From contig CAVZUA010000039.1 of the NCBI GenBank assembly GCA_963778385.1, forward strand, positions 1 through 64,000: DNA of 64,000 nucleotides. Reading direction: 5' to 3'. This document shows positions 54,667-63,729 of this stretch, piece after piece; positions within the stretch are counted from its first letter, which is position 1, and the number at the start of each line of letters is the position of its first letter. The position numbers and the translations under genes are program-made. The notes beneath the pieces are model-generated. The model searched no databases, was not told the origin of the DNA, and saw nothing but the letters and a program-made list of their open reading frames with translations. The DNA is from DATARH01 sp963778385 (GTDB taxonomy: Bacteria > Pseudomonadota > Alphaproteobacteria > ATCC43930 > CGMCC-115725).

Positions 54667-55620
54667 CTAGCGGAAGCGATTTTCGACCGCCGGCTGGTTG
54701 CGGCGAACCCAGTCAATTGTCAGCGCCAAGCCCGCATCGAAAGGCGTCTTGGGCGTCCATCCAAGGATTGTCGTGGCGCGTTCGACGGCGAGGACCGAGC
54801 GCGGGATGTCGATCGCCCGGCCGGGCGCCCATTTTATTTCGAGGCTGGTGCCGAGCTGTCGTCCGATCGCGGTGATGACGTCGCGCAGATCTCGACCGAT
54901 GCCGGTGCCGATATTAAAGACGCGATCGTCTCCCGCATCGGTGATCATCGCTTCGAACGCGTCCATCACGTCGTCGATGTAGATGAAGTCGCGGACCACT
55001 GAGCCGTCGCCCCAAATCTCGATCGGCTGGCCGGCAAGCGCGCGCGCCGCGGCGGCGGCGATAAACCCTTGACCCTTCCAGGCAATCTGAAACGGCCCGA
55101 ACGGGTTGGCGATGCGCAGGATGCGAAAGTCCAGAGAGTACAGTCGCTCGTAAAGCGTCAGATACTTCTCGATCGCGAGCTTGCTGATCCCATAGGCGCA
55201 GATCGGGTCGGTGGGTGCTGTTTCGCGGGTCGGAATTTCCCGCGGGATCCCGTAAACCGTGCCGCCCGACGAGGCGAAGATTACCCGCTTCACGCCCAGC
55301 GTGCCGCAGAGATCGAGCAGGGTGATCGACGGAACGATGTTGCGCTTGACATCGGCTGTCATCGCCAGGTTTGCGGCAAGGGGCATCGCGCCGTGCACCA
55401 GGTGAAAGACGATATCGAAACTCTCGATTGCGGCGGCGATGGAATCGGGGTTCAAGAAATCGCCTTGATGCCATTCGATCCCGTTCAGCTCATCGGCAAA
55501 CTGGCGGCTACGGCCAAAGGCGCGCACGCGATGGCCAGACCGGTGAAGCCGGCGGCACAAATTCGTGCCTATGAAGCCACCCCCGCCGAGGACGACGCAG
55601 GAAGGTTTCGCCGCCGGCAT
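54667..55620 (-). CDS. NAD-dependent sugar epimerase/dehydratase (UDP-glucose 4-epimerase-like)
   Basis: The 317-residue protein is an extended SDR: Rossmann motif VVLGGGGFIGTNLCRRLHRS, ASSGGTVYG, the active-site YGISKLAIEK (Y-x3-K), RIANPFGPFQ and the late IWGDGSVVRDFIYIDDVMDA. It probably modifies nucleotide sugars for polysaccharide or glycoprotein synthesis, which fits the GT41 transferase convergent to it. Exact substrate cannot be told. The frame is intact. Confidence 0.9.
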   Translation of the reverse strand: MPAAKPSCVVLGGGGFIGTNLCRRLHRSGHRVRAFGRSRQFADELNGIEWHQGDFLNPDSIAAAIESFDIVFHLVHGAMPLAANLAMTADVKRNIVPSITLLDLCGTLGVKRVIFASSGGTVYGIPREIPTRETAPTDPICAYGISKLAIEKYLTLYERLYSLDFRILRIANPFGPFQIAWKGQGFIAAAAARALAGQPIEIWGDGSVVRDFIYIDDVMDAFEAMITDAGDDRVFNIGTGIGRDLRDVITAIGRQLGTSLEIKWAPGRAIDIPRSVLAVERATTILGWTPKTPFDAGLALTIDWVRRNQPAVENRFR

Positions 55621-55675
55621 TGATCCCCCGATCAGCGCGATGTGCCGGAAACTCTACCGCTGCTCGGCGCAACAA

Positions 55676-55705
55676 AAAACCCGCCGGTTTGCACCGGCGG
55701 GTTTT
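55676..55705 (-). terminator. Bidirectional intrinsic terminator
   Basis: AAAACCCGCCGG (55676-55687) and CCGGCGGGTTTT (55694-55705) form a 12-bp stem with a 6-base loop. On the minus strand it is followed by TTTTTT and lies 20 bases beyond the porin stop, so it terminates the porin transcript. Confidence 0.92.
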
Positions 55706-55724
55706 CGTCCTTGTGGGGTGCCGA

Positions 55725-57248
55725 TTAGAAGCGGAACTTGAATTCGCTGATCAGCACGTTCTGGGTTGCGGTCTGGTTGTTCAGCACGGTGCGCTGGCCC
55801 CAAGTGTATTCGAGGCCGACATCGACAAACGACACCGGGTTCCAGATGATGTTGGCGTGCGCGGTGAAGATTTCCTTGTTGATCGCCGCCGCCTGGCCGC
55901 CGGTCACGGCCGCACCGGTTGCCGTGCCGTTGGCGTTGACCAACTTGATCGGGATGCCGAAATGCGACTGCCAGCCGGCGTTGATGTTGCTGCGTAGATT
56001 GTCCAGCCACCAATGCTGGTAGCCCACTTCGGCGCCGATCTCCTGGGTCGGCGTGAAGCGGATCAGCGACGCCGCGGCGAGGCTGGTCGGGCCGTTGAAC
56101 CCGCCATAGGTGCCGGGCACCGCGGCCGAGGTCGACGGCGCGCCGTAATTGCTCGCCACGTCGAAATTGGTGGTGCTGTTGACGTAGGGGCCGATCATGT
56201 CGCCGCCCTCGACATGCAGCGTGAAGTCGTCCTTCACCCAGCCGAACCAGCCCGGCTTGATGTCCATGCCGAAATGGCCGCCGTAGCCGACATACTGATG
56301 CGAGAAGAAGTGGCCATCGGTCATGTCGATGCCGGGGCGCAGCACCGCCGAGAAGTCGAGATGGCCCCAGGGCTGCGGCATGTACCAGGCGGCGGTAAGG
56401 TCGGGCGCCGTCGACTTGGCGACGTTGAGCGGAGTGACGCCGCTGGTCAGCAACGTCGTCGAGCAGGTCGTCGCCGTTGCCAAGGTGGCGACGGTGCAAC
56501 TGGTGGTCAGAGCCGGGATGACACCGGCGTCGGAAGCCTGGAGCCCCACCGGCGTGGCGACGGAGGAATCGGGCGACTCCGCCGAGAACGACCACGAACC
56601 GCCCCAATATGCTGGGATCGTGTAACGCACCTGCGGGACGCGAACGTGGCCCGGTTCGCCGGCGTTGCCGCCAAAGTCGATGGTTTCGGCGTTGGCGTCC
56701 GGATCGGAGAAGTTCGAGGTCGCTTGACCGGCGAGCAGCCCGCCCAACGTGCCGTAGGCGTAGCGCAAGCGCGGCGCCAGGTTGTCAGAGGACGACAGCG
56801 GGTCGGCGGTGCCGGGCACGAAGCTATTTGCTTCGGTCCAGTCCCATTCCAACACGGTGCGCGCTTCGCCGAACGGGGTCGGGGTGCGGGTCTCGAAGCC
56901 GATCCTCGACTTACGCGGGCTCTGCTGGAAGATGCCGTTGCCGCGGGCGGAGGCGACAGTGTTGCGCAGCGGGATCGCCTGCACGTTGCCGTTGATGCCG
57001 ACCGTGGTGCTCTGCGGGCTGCCGTTCACCGGGCCGCCCGACATGAAGTAATCGATGATTTCGGTGATCTGGCCGTAGACCTTGAGCGACGTGTCGGTCC
57101 CGGGGATCAGGATCGAGCGCGGGAAGCTGCCGGCGGTGACCGGGGCACCGGCCGCCGGGTTCGTGGCGACGCCGAAGACATCGGGCGCCAGGCCGACCGC
57201 GGCGAGCTGATCGACACGCGTGTTGAGAAGCTGCTGGTTGAGCAGCAT
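55725..57248 (-). pseudogene. DcaP-like outer-membrane porin, 5' end replaced
   Basis: The protein has a porin-like barrel: TSLKVYGQITEIIDYFMSGG, SRIGFETRTPTPFGEARTVL, EWDWTEANSF, repeated aromatic strand ends and a C-terminal ILISEFKFRF with terminal Phe. DcaP-like porins carry a signal peptide and a coiled coil before the barrel. Here the first residues (LLNQQLLNTRVDQLAAVG) look like the end of that coil, but no signal peptide precedes them; the frame stays open upstream into unrelated DNA. The missing 5' part coincides with the integrase gene, so the porin was probably cut by integration of the adjacent element. Confidence 0.7.
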
Positions 57249-58591
57249 GTCGATCAGTCGGTCACCTTGCGTAGCCTTCAGATATATAAGGGAAAATGCT
57301 ATAATTTGGGTACATCCAACGCCATTAAACGCGAGTTAACGAAGTGCTGATTAGCCCGCCTTCTGTTAGCGATGCGTTAGTAAGAACGGAAGTGGTTGGC
57401 CATATGGAAAGAAAGGCAAAACGCGATCCAGAACGTAGGTCTCTGACACAGCTCTACGTCGAACGGCTCAAGTATCGTCCCGCCACTCCCATCGTCTGGG
57501 ACAGAAATCTGCCGGGGTTTGGAGTGCGCGTATCACGCACCGGCCGAAAAAGCTGGATCGTGACGTATCGAGTCGGCGGCAAGGGCCCGGTTATCTGGGA
57601 GACACTCGGCAACAGCTTTGTCCTCCCATCCGTTGCCGACGCGCGATCTCGCGCGCGAGTGAGCCAGGATGTAGCTCGCAGCGGCATTCATCCGGTCAAG
57701 GAGCGTAAGCGAACTGAGAAGGAGCAAGAGGCGGCGGCCGCGGCGGCGAAGGAAGCGATGCAACGCGAGATCGAACATAAGTTCGAGAATGTTGCTAACC
57801 GTTACCTAGCCGAGGCTCCCAGGCCACCGCGCGCCGGCAGGAAAGGCTACGATGGCGAGATACGGCGCAATTTTGAGCACTATCTAATACCCAGATGGCG
57901 CGATGCATCGATCAGCTCGATCAGCCAGCAAGACGTGAAGAGGTTGATCCAAGAAAAGGCCGAAAAGCGCGAACGACCCTTCAAAGGAAGGACGGACGGT
58001 GCGGCGATTCAGGCCAACAGATTGCTCCGTGCCATGGGCACGTTCTTTCGCTGGTGCATCACACAAGGAATAATCGATACCGATCCAACCGCCGGCGTCG
58101 CGTCGCCAGGGGTGGAAAAGGCACGAGACCGCGTTCTTAGCGATCAAGAGCTTCAGTGGTTTTGGCGCGCCACTGAAATTATCAGGTGGCCGCACGACGC
58201 CATCTTCAAGTTGTTGTTGCTCACCGCGCAGCGCGAGAGCGAAGTCGCCGGTATGCGCTGGTCGGAAATCGATCTCGAACAGCGGCTTTGGATGATACCT
58301 GCGGAGCGCAATAAGTCGAAGCGCGCCCACATCGTCCATTTGTCTGAACCGGTAGCCGAGATCATCGATCAGCTGCCTCGTGTTGGCTTGCTGGTCTTTC
58401 CGAGCCGTGTTAACACGGTTGTCAAGAGTTTCAGCAAAGCGAAGGATCGAGTTGATGCCGCCATGAGGGCTCTTTGTGCCGAAAGTGGTGGCAATCCAGG
58501 CGCGCCCTGGGTGCTTCACGACTTGAGACGCACCGCCACCACCATAATGGCGCGCAACAACGTAGCGCCGCACGTTGCCGATAAAGTCCTT

Positions 58592-59630
58592 CCTGCTTAC
58601 CATCGACACTCAGCTACCTATTGAGGTATTATCTTCCTGAAAACACGGTGATTTTCAGGATCAATTCGATGCCTCGCAACCGCGTACAACACCAAAAGGG
58701 CCTCTCGGATGATGCGTTCGAAGAGCGCTATCCGGATGAGGCAGCGTGCCGGAAGGCGTGGTTCGCCTGGCGCTGGCCTGAGGGCTTCAAGTGTCCGCGG
58801 TGCGCGGCCTCAGAGTATTCCGAGATCAGTGACCGTCAACTGCTGCAATGCCGGCGCTGCCGCTATCAGACATCGCTGATTGCCGGCACCATCCTGCAGG
58901 GCACCAAGCTGCCGATGCGGGTTTGGTTCCGCGCCATGCACCTGCTAGCCCAAGGCAAGAAAGGCCTGTCCAACATTGAACTCGGCCGCCGGCTCGGCAT
59001 CTCGACCAACGCCGCCTGGCGGGTTCAGCACAAGCTGATGCAGGCGATGATCGAGCGTGATCGCCGCTACAAGCTGGGCGCTGCCGGCCCGCGCATCGAG
59101 ATCGACGACGCCTATATCGGCGGCGAGCGCACCGGTGAGGGCGCCGGGCGCGGTCGACGCGGCCACACGCCCTTCATCATGACAGTCGAGACGTCCGCCG
59201 ACGGTCGACCCTTATACGCCCGCCTCCAAGTGGTGCGCGGCTTCCAGGCCGGCGAAACCAAGCGGCTGTGCGCCAATGTCCAGGTCGGAACGACCGTCGT
59301 CAGCGATGGCGGTCAGTGGTTTCGCTGCATTGGCGAACAACCTGGCATCGTTCACGAGCGTCACGTCACCGGCTCCGATCGCGCCGCTGCGCGCCATCCG
59401 GCTTTCCGCTGGGCAAACACCATGCTGGCCAATGTCAAAAACAGCCTTCTGGCGACGCACCGTGTCGTTGGCGCCAAACATCTGCCGCGCTACCTCGGCG
59501 CCTTCGCTTGGCGCTTCAACCGCCGCTTCGTGCTGAAAACAATCCACGAGCGCCTTGCCATCGCCGCAACGACGACCCCGCCCATGCCCTACCGCCTTCT
59601 GATATTGGCTGAGGCTCGATGGTAAGCGGG
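58592..59630 (+). mobile_element. IS1595-family insertion sequence
   Basis: The element is 1039 bp. The left end CCTGCTTACCATCGACACTC and the complement of the right end CCCGCTTACCATCGAGCCTC are inverted repeats. A perfect 8-bp direct repeat AAGTCCTT (58584-58591 and 59631-59638) flanks it, as expected for this family. It carries one transposase gene and appears complete. Confidence 0.95.
58669..59625 (+). CDS. IS1595-family transposase (ISXO2-like)
   Basis: From ATG 58669 the protein has an N-terminal zinc ribbon (KCPRCAASEYSEISDRQLLQ, then CRRCRYQTS), a helical region (KKGLSNIELGRRLGISTNAA) and the ISXO2-like DDE core: Asp in IEIDDAYIGGER, Asp in TVVSDGGQWF and the N-terminal side of FRWANTMLANVKN. 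All key residues are seen and the frame is intact, ending inside the right inverted repeat. The same frame is open to 58621, but conserved sequence begins at MPRNRVQHQKG. Confidence 0.93.
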   Translation: MPRNRVQHQKGLSDDAFEERYPDEAACRKAWFAWRWPEGFKCPRCAASEYSEISDRQLLQCRRCRYQTSLIAGTILQGTKLPMRVWFRAMHLLAQGKKGLSNIELGRRLGISTNAAWRVQHKLMQAMIERDRRYKLGAAGPRIEIDDAYIGGERTGEGAGRGRRGHTPFIMTVETSADGRPLYARLQVVRGFQAGETKRLCANVQVGTTVVSDGGQWFRCIGEQPGIVHERHVTGSDRAAARHPAFRWANTMLANVKNSLLATHRVVGAKHLPRYLGAFAWRFNRRFVLKTIHERLAIAATTTPPMPYRLLILAEARW

Positions 59631-59971
59631 AAGTCCTTAATCACAGCGCCGGCACCGGCGCGATCAGTGGCGTTGCGGCCGTCTATAACCGATACGAGTA
59701 TCTGCCGGAGCGCAAGGTGGCGCTGGAGACGCTTGGACAGTTCGTAGTGTCGCTAGTCAGGCGAACACAAAATAATAATGTGTAACATTTAATTGTGGGC
59801 CAGCAACGGCGCATTGAACGCTTGCAGTTCTTGTTAACTTAATCCATTATCCTATAATAGGTACTCTAAACACGAGTACAATGAAACCGGTTTAACCAGC
59901 AATCACGCCAGACTTTCGGCCATCCCAGCTGGTGTCTTTGTGTTACCGGCCGCTCGTATTGGAGTTGGTCA

Positions 59972-60274
59972 ATGCCAAGTACATCTCGATCATCTAGACA
60001 GCCACCGTCTTCAACTACTGCCGTCGCTTGGATCGAGCAACAGATCGATGACTGGGTGCATTGCCAAATTTGCGGCAAGCAATGGACGCCTCGTGAGCTT
60101 CCCCAACATCCGGTGCTGATCCGCAAGGCTGAACTCCTGCGCCGCATCCCATTGTCGTACGTGACCATCTGGAAGATGGAGCAGCAAGGCCGTTTTCCGA
60201 AGCGCATGCAGCTAACTGCGTATAACCGGACCAGCTTTACACCGCGGTCGCCCAATCTACGTGCAACTGAGTGA
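59972..60274 (+). CDS. AlpA-like excisionase/regulator, C-terminus altered
   Basis: The core PVLIRKAELLRRIPLSYVTI-WKMEQQGRFPKRMQLT is the AlpA (phage-regulatory HTH_17-like) domain that controls integrase and excision in prophages and islands. It is normally followed by a short AWxxxEIxxW segment; here the sequence changes after MQLT, close to the IS630 remnant, so the end was probably replaced. Unusually, an AVAWIEQQIDDWV segment that resembles an AlpA C-terminus lies before the domain, followed by CQICGKQW. A GGAG site precedes ATG 59972. Confidence 0.55.
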   Translation: MPSTSRSSRQPPSSTTAVAWIEQQIDDWVHCQICGKQWTPRELPQHPVLIRKAELLRRIPLSYVTIWKMEQQGRFPKRMQLTAYNRTSFTPRSPNLRATE

Positions 60275-60439
60275 ACGCTCACCGCGCGCAAGATTTCCTG
60301 GCGGCGGCTGGTCTGCGTCTGACTTCCCCCTTGCCCTGACCTGTTTGATGGTGCCGGGTGGTACCCTAGGCGCGCATTGCGAAAAAGGCGATGCGCTCGT
60401 GCGCAACGCCGCTGTCGCACACCCAACGGCAGCCGTCGT

Positions 60440-61012
60440 TGCCCAATTCTGCCGCTTCAGCTGATCGGCGAGGCGCGCCAGCCGATCTCGGCTATGCCAG
60501 GCCAACTGGAGCGCTATGACTGCGAGTACCGGCGCAACGGCACAGTCAATCTGTTCGTCTTCCTCGACGCGCACCGCCCCTGGCGCAAAGTCAAGGTCAC
60601 CGAACATCGGACGGGACGCGACTTCGCCCACTGCATGCGCGAGCTTGTCGATATCCATTATCCGCAAGCCGAACAGATCCGGGTCGTGCTCGATAACCTC
60701 TCGACCCATTCCGCCGGCGCGCTCTACGAGACCTTCCCGGCGCCGGAAGCCCGACGCTTGATGCGCCGGCTGGAGTTCCACTACGTCCCCAAACACGCCA
60801 GCTGGCTCAACATGGTCGAGATCGAGATTGGCGTACTGCGCCGCCAGTGTCTCGACCGGCGCATCGGCGAACGTCAGCAGCTCGTGACCGAAATCACCGC
60901 CTGGGAAGACCAGCGTAATGCCGCGGGCGCACGTGTCAGATGGATGTTCACCACCAAACGCGCCCGCGCCAAACTTGCGCGCGCTTATCCCGACCCCACC
61001 AAAAAGTCATAA
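60440..61012 (+). pseudogene. IS630-family transposase C-terminal remnant
   Basis: The frame reads GQLERYDCEYRRNGTVNLFV, IRVVLDNLSTHSAGALYETF (second catalytic Asp), FHYVPKHASWLNMVEIEIGV (catalytic Glu) and ends KRARAKLARAYPDP at TAA. It is the last half of an IS630 DDE_3 transposase; the N-terminal HTH and first Asp are missing. The sequence upstream (60275-60439) has no recognised gene. Confidence 0.85.
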
Positions 61013-61287
61013 TCCCTGTGCTGTGCAGGGGCACTAGTCGAGGACCAGCCTCGTCAGTTCTACTTCGAGCTTGCATGGACGGTATTGTGTCCACCACTCT
61101 CCTTGCATGAGGCTCAGTACCGGACGCTGCAACACAACCCTCGTTGCCTGCATGCTGTGACGGGTCGCGCCGCGCTCAGGCGGACATGTGGTGTAGGGGG
61201 AGGGACCAAAAATCTCCTCCTTGAGGGCGGCGACCGGTGACCAGGCCATCTTTGCTAAACCGCCAATTTTAAGAGATAATGCGCAGC

Positions 61288-61707
61288 ATGAACAGAAAGC
61301 GTGGTCGGCCGTCGCATGCCGACCTTGTGACACCGAAGGCGCTCTCCGTCTATCCGCGGCTGTCTTTGCCGCCGGAGCTTTCCGGCGACGAAGCCGAGGT
61401 GTTTCTCGATATCATCAATACTGCAGAAGGCGACTGGTTTACTCGGGCCAATCTGCCGTTATTGGTGCAATATTGTCGCCACGTGGTCCAGGCGCGACGG
61501 GTTGCCGAGCTGATCGAGAGTTGCGTGGAGCGACGCGAGACGACGCTGGCCTATTACAGGGTTTTGCTGGCGGAGCAGCGGGCCGAAACCGCTGCGATCG
61601 CCGCGCTATCGGTGAAGATGCGGTTGGCGCAGCAGAGCACGCGAAACAACCGGGGCAACCCGCCACGCACCACGCTACCGCCTTGGGAGTTTGCCCCCGA
61701 ACGGTGA
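61288..61707 (+). CDS. P27-like phage terminase small subunit
   Basis: The 139-residue protein from ATG 61288 (start NRKRGRPSHADLVTP) has the P27 pattern: LPPELSGDEAEVFLDIINTA, WFTRANLPLLVQYCRHVVQA and KMRLAQQSTRNNRGN. These proteins bind phage DNA for packaging or are carried by phage satellites. No large terminase subunit follows within the window. An ATG at 61279 is an alternative start. Bases 61013-61278 have no recognised feature. Confidence 0.6.
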   Translation: MNRKRGRPSHADLVTPKALSVYPRLSLPPELSGDEAEVFLDIINTAEGDWFTRANLPLLVQYCRHVVQARRVAELIESCVERRETTLAYYRVLLAEQRAETAAIAALSVKMRLAQQSTRNNRGNPPRTTLPPWEFAPER

Positions 61708-62061
61708 GCGTCATCGTCTGGTCGCGCGTCGCACGCATCGGCATGATCACCGAGCCGTCGTGACGCTCAGCCGGGGCTGTCACACCTCCGGCATGACTGT
61801 GCCGACTATATCCTCGGCTCATTGCGCTATGAGGAGATTCGCACCAGCGCCTGGACAGCTTGGGTGCGGGCGTCAGCTGTGGGCTGTGATCGAAGCGAAG
61901 CGGGGCATCAATCCGCTGTCTCGGCGACATCATCACCAAAAAACGGGATCGGTCCCCGCCGCGCATAGCCGGTGATCGATGCCGAGTGCCGGATGTGAAA
62001 GGCGTACCACGTCATGCGCGGCGCGACCTCCGTGCCACAGTGTCGGAGCCCACGGCCCGCA
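61708..62061. other. Stretch without a recognised gene
   Basis: Several short frames exist on both strands but none shows a family pattern or ribosome-binding site. It separates the terminase-like gene from the repeat cluster. Confidence 0.35.
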
Positions 62062-62065
62062 TCGG

Positions 62066-62357
62066 ACTTTCTACGTAAACAGAGGGACATTCTTCGCATA
62101 AAAGTTCTTTAAAAAGCTGATTTGTTTTCAATGCTTATAGGCACGAGAATACTTTCTACGTTTCATACGTACTCACGCACACGATAGAAGGTTTTGGGGC
62201 GTACGCCGGCGTTCCCATTTCTCCAAAAATTTTCCCGGAGAAGGTCTACTACGAAGAAAACGTAGAAAGCCCCGAATCCGGCGTAAGCCATTGATAATCC
62301 TTTCGCAATGAGCGGAACTTTTAATGAAAAAAAGTGCCCCCCATTACGTAGAAAGTC
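62066..62357. repeat. Four copies of a CTTTCTACGT / ACGTAGAAAG motif
   Basis: ACTTTCTACGT occurs at 62067-62077 and 62151-62161; its complement ACGTAGAAAG occurs at 62260-62269 and 62346-62355. Two copies point each way, spaced about 85-105 bases apart, in an AT-richer stretch (AAAAATTTT, CCAAAAATTTTCCC) that contrasts with the surroundings. The stretch lies just beyond the DUF3987 gene stop. Regular spacing and inverted symmetry suggest a replication origin, partition site or operator set. Confidence 0.65.
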
Positions 62358-62361
62358 CTCC

Positions 62362-63729
62362 TCATATCGCGACCCAGGCTTCCGGCGGCCGTCCGCCGGT
62401 GCTGGCCCGGTGCATCGGCCGCGCTCTCTGGTAGCGAAGCAGCAGTAGAAGCGCCTGACCGACGCGGCTGCTGGTGTGGTTGCTGCTGAACAACCGGTTG
62501 ATTTCCCAGCGCGTCATGCCGTCCGGGCCGGCTTGCCGCAAGGCGGCCATGATCGTGTCTGCGACCGGGTCGCCCAGGGCATCGCCGAAGATGTATCGCG
62601 CGGATGCTGCGCAATACCGCCAGAACGCATTCGCCGCTCGAAGATGTTCCGGATGGATCTGCTGGTATCGATCGAGGAGGGCGTAGACGAGGCTGAGGCG
62701 GAGTACCTGTGCCTCCGCGCGGGCCACGACAGCGCCAAACAGCCCGCCGGCTTCCGCTGACAGCGCACTGTACTCCGCGCTCCACAGCTCGCGCGCCGCG
62801 GCGGTAAAGGTGATCGGCTGGTGCGGGTCCGGATTGTTGATCACCGCGGCGAGTTGGCTGGCGAACTGCTCCGCCTCGCCGGCGTCGAGCCGACCTGGAA
62901 AGGGCAGCAGCTTTGTGCGGCGCGCCAGGACGCAGAGAAAGCGGTTGGCAAACCCGTTTGCCTTCGAAGTGCCGTCGAGCATGGCGCGAAACTCGTCGAC
63001 GGTGATATGGCCGACGGTCGAGACATGCGCGTCGGTCGCTTTCTCCGGGCTGTTTTTGGTCAAGGTCTGCAACGGACGGCCGTCCCAGGCGAGCCGCATC
63101 ACCGGCGAAAGGCTGTTTCCCGGCCGGTTCATCACGGCAAGCGTGCCTGCGAACTCCTGCTCGATGACGAACAGGCGCTTGTCGGCTACGGCAGGTTCCT
63201 TCAGGACCTTGAGATAGATCGGTGCCTGACCCTTGCCTTGTGGCACCTTCTCCATACCCCAGATGTCGTCGTGCACGGCGTGAATGATGCCTTCGCCGCT
63301 GGACAAGCCGGATTTGAGGCAGTCTCTGACCCAGGACGGGTCCGCCAGCTTTAGCAGGTACTCGATGGGATCCCAGCTCGTCCCTTTGCGGCCCTTGCTG
63401 GTGATGCCAAGGATCAGGGCGAACAAGTTGGCGTAATGCCGGGTGTTGCCGACGAGGCAATGGATGTCATGGCCGACCGCGTTACCGACCCCCGCGAGGA
63501 GCTGCGCTAGCATCGCGACCGGATCGGCTTCGGTGAGCGGTTCGAGCCGGCGAACGATCTCACCGGCGAGCCCGTAATAGGCCAAGTCATCCATCACCGG
63601 CCACAGCGGCTCGGCAAAGGCGGCAGGATCGAAGCCGTTGGTGGGGCCGTTCGCCTGGCCGTTGGTCCACTCGCGATCGTTCGCCTCTCGCGCGTTCTCG
63701 CGCACGTCGTCTTCGGGGGTCTCGCTCAT
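62362..63729 (-). CDS. DUF3987-like (primase/helicase-type) protein of an integrated element
   Basis: From ATG 63729 the protein of about 455 residues contains FAEPLWPVMDDLAYYGLAGE, EADPVAMLAQLLAGVGNAVG, the P-loop-like ILGITSKGRKGTSWDP, LFVIEQEFAGTLAVM and GHITVDEFRAMLDGTSKANG with FANRFLCVLARR, the pattern of DUF3987-type proteins carried by phages, plasmids and islands, probably for element replication. A C-terminal winged-helix-like part (DGMTRWEINRLFSSNHTSS) follows. Its start overlaps the stop of the Toprim gene (ATGA), so the two work together. Confidence 0.75.
   Translation of the reverse strand: MSETPEDDVRENAREANDREWTNGQANGPTNGFDPAAFAEPLWPVMDDLAYYGLAGEIVRRLEPLTEADPVAMLAQLLAGVGNAVGHDIHCLVGNTRHYANLFALILGITSKGRKGTSWDPIEYLLKLADPSWVRDCLKSGLSSGEGIIHAVHDDIWGMEKVPQGKGQAPIYLKVLKEPAVADKRLFVIEQEFAGTLAVMNRPGNSLSPVMRLAWDGRPLQTLTKNSPEKATDAHVSTVGHITVDEFRAMLDGTSKANGFANRFLCVLARRTKLLPFPGRLDAGEAEQFASQLAAVINNPDPHQPITFTAAARELWSAEYSALSAEAGGLFGAVVARAEAQVLRLSLVYALLDRYQQIHPEHLRAANAFWRYCAASARYIFGDALGDPVADTIMAALRQAGPDGMTRWEINRLFSSNHTSSRVGQALLLLLRYQRARPMHRASTGGRPPEAWVAI

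Larger units (their letters stand above)
57404..59785 (+). pseudogene. Tyrosine integrase split by an IS1595-family element
   Basis: The N-terminal part (57404-58591) reads LPGFGVRVSRTGRKSWIVTY (arm-binding DUF4102-like), then the catalytic domain with the first Arg in LLLTAQRESEVAGMRWSEID and HDLRRTATTIMA. After the IS, 59639 onward reads NHSAGTGAISGVAAVYNRYE, containing the catalytic Tyr, and ends at TAA 59783-59785. Deleting 58592-59630 and one 8-bp duplication gives HVADKVLNHSAGTG in frame. It lies at the left end of an integrated element whose cargo follows to the right. It is inactive unless the IS excises precisely. Confidence 0.92.

Noticed and set aside
47282..57248. CRISPR arrays in the core or accessory regions
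   Set aside because: No regularly spaced direct repeats with unique spacers were seen; the only spaced motif set is at 62.07-62.36 kb and has just four short copies in two orientations.
56013..57350. A 445-codon open frame on the plus strand across the porin
   Set aside because: It is the antisense of the porin, with an Arg/Gly/His-rich composition and no recognised domain.
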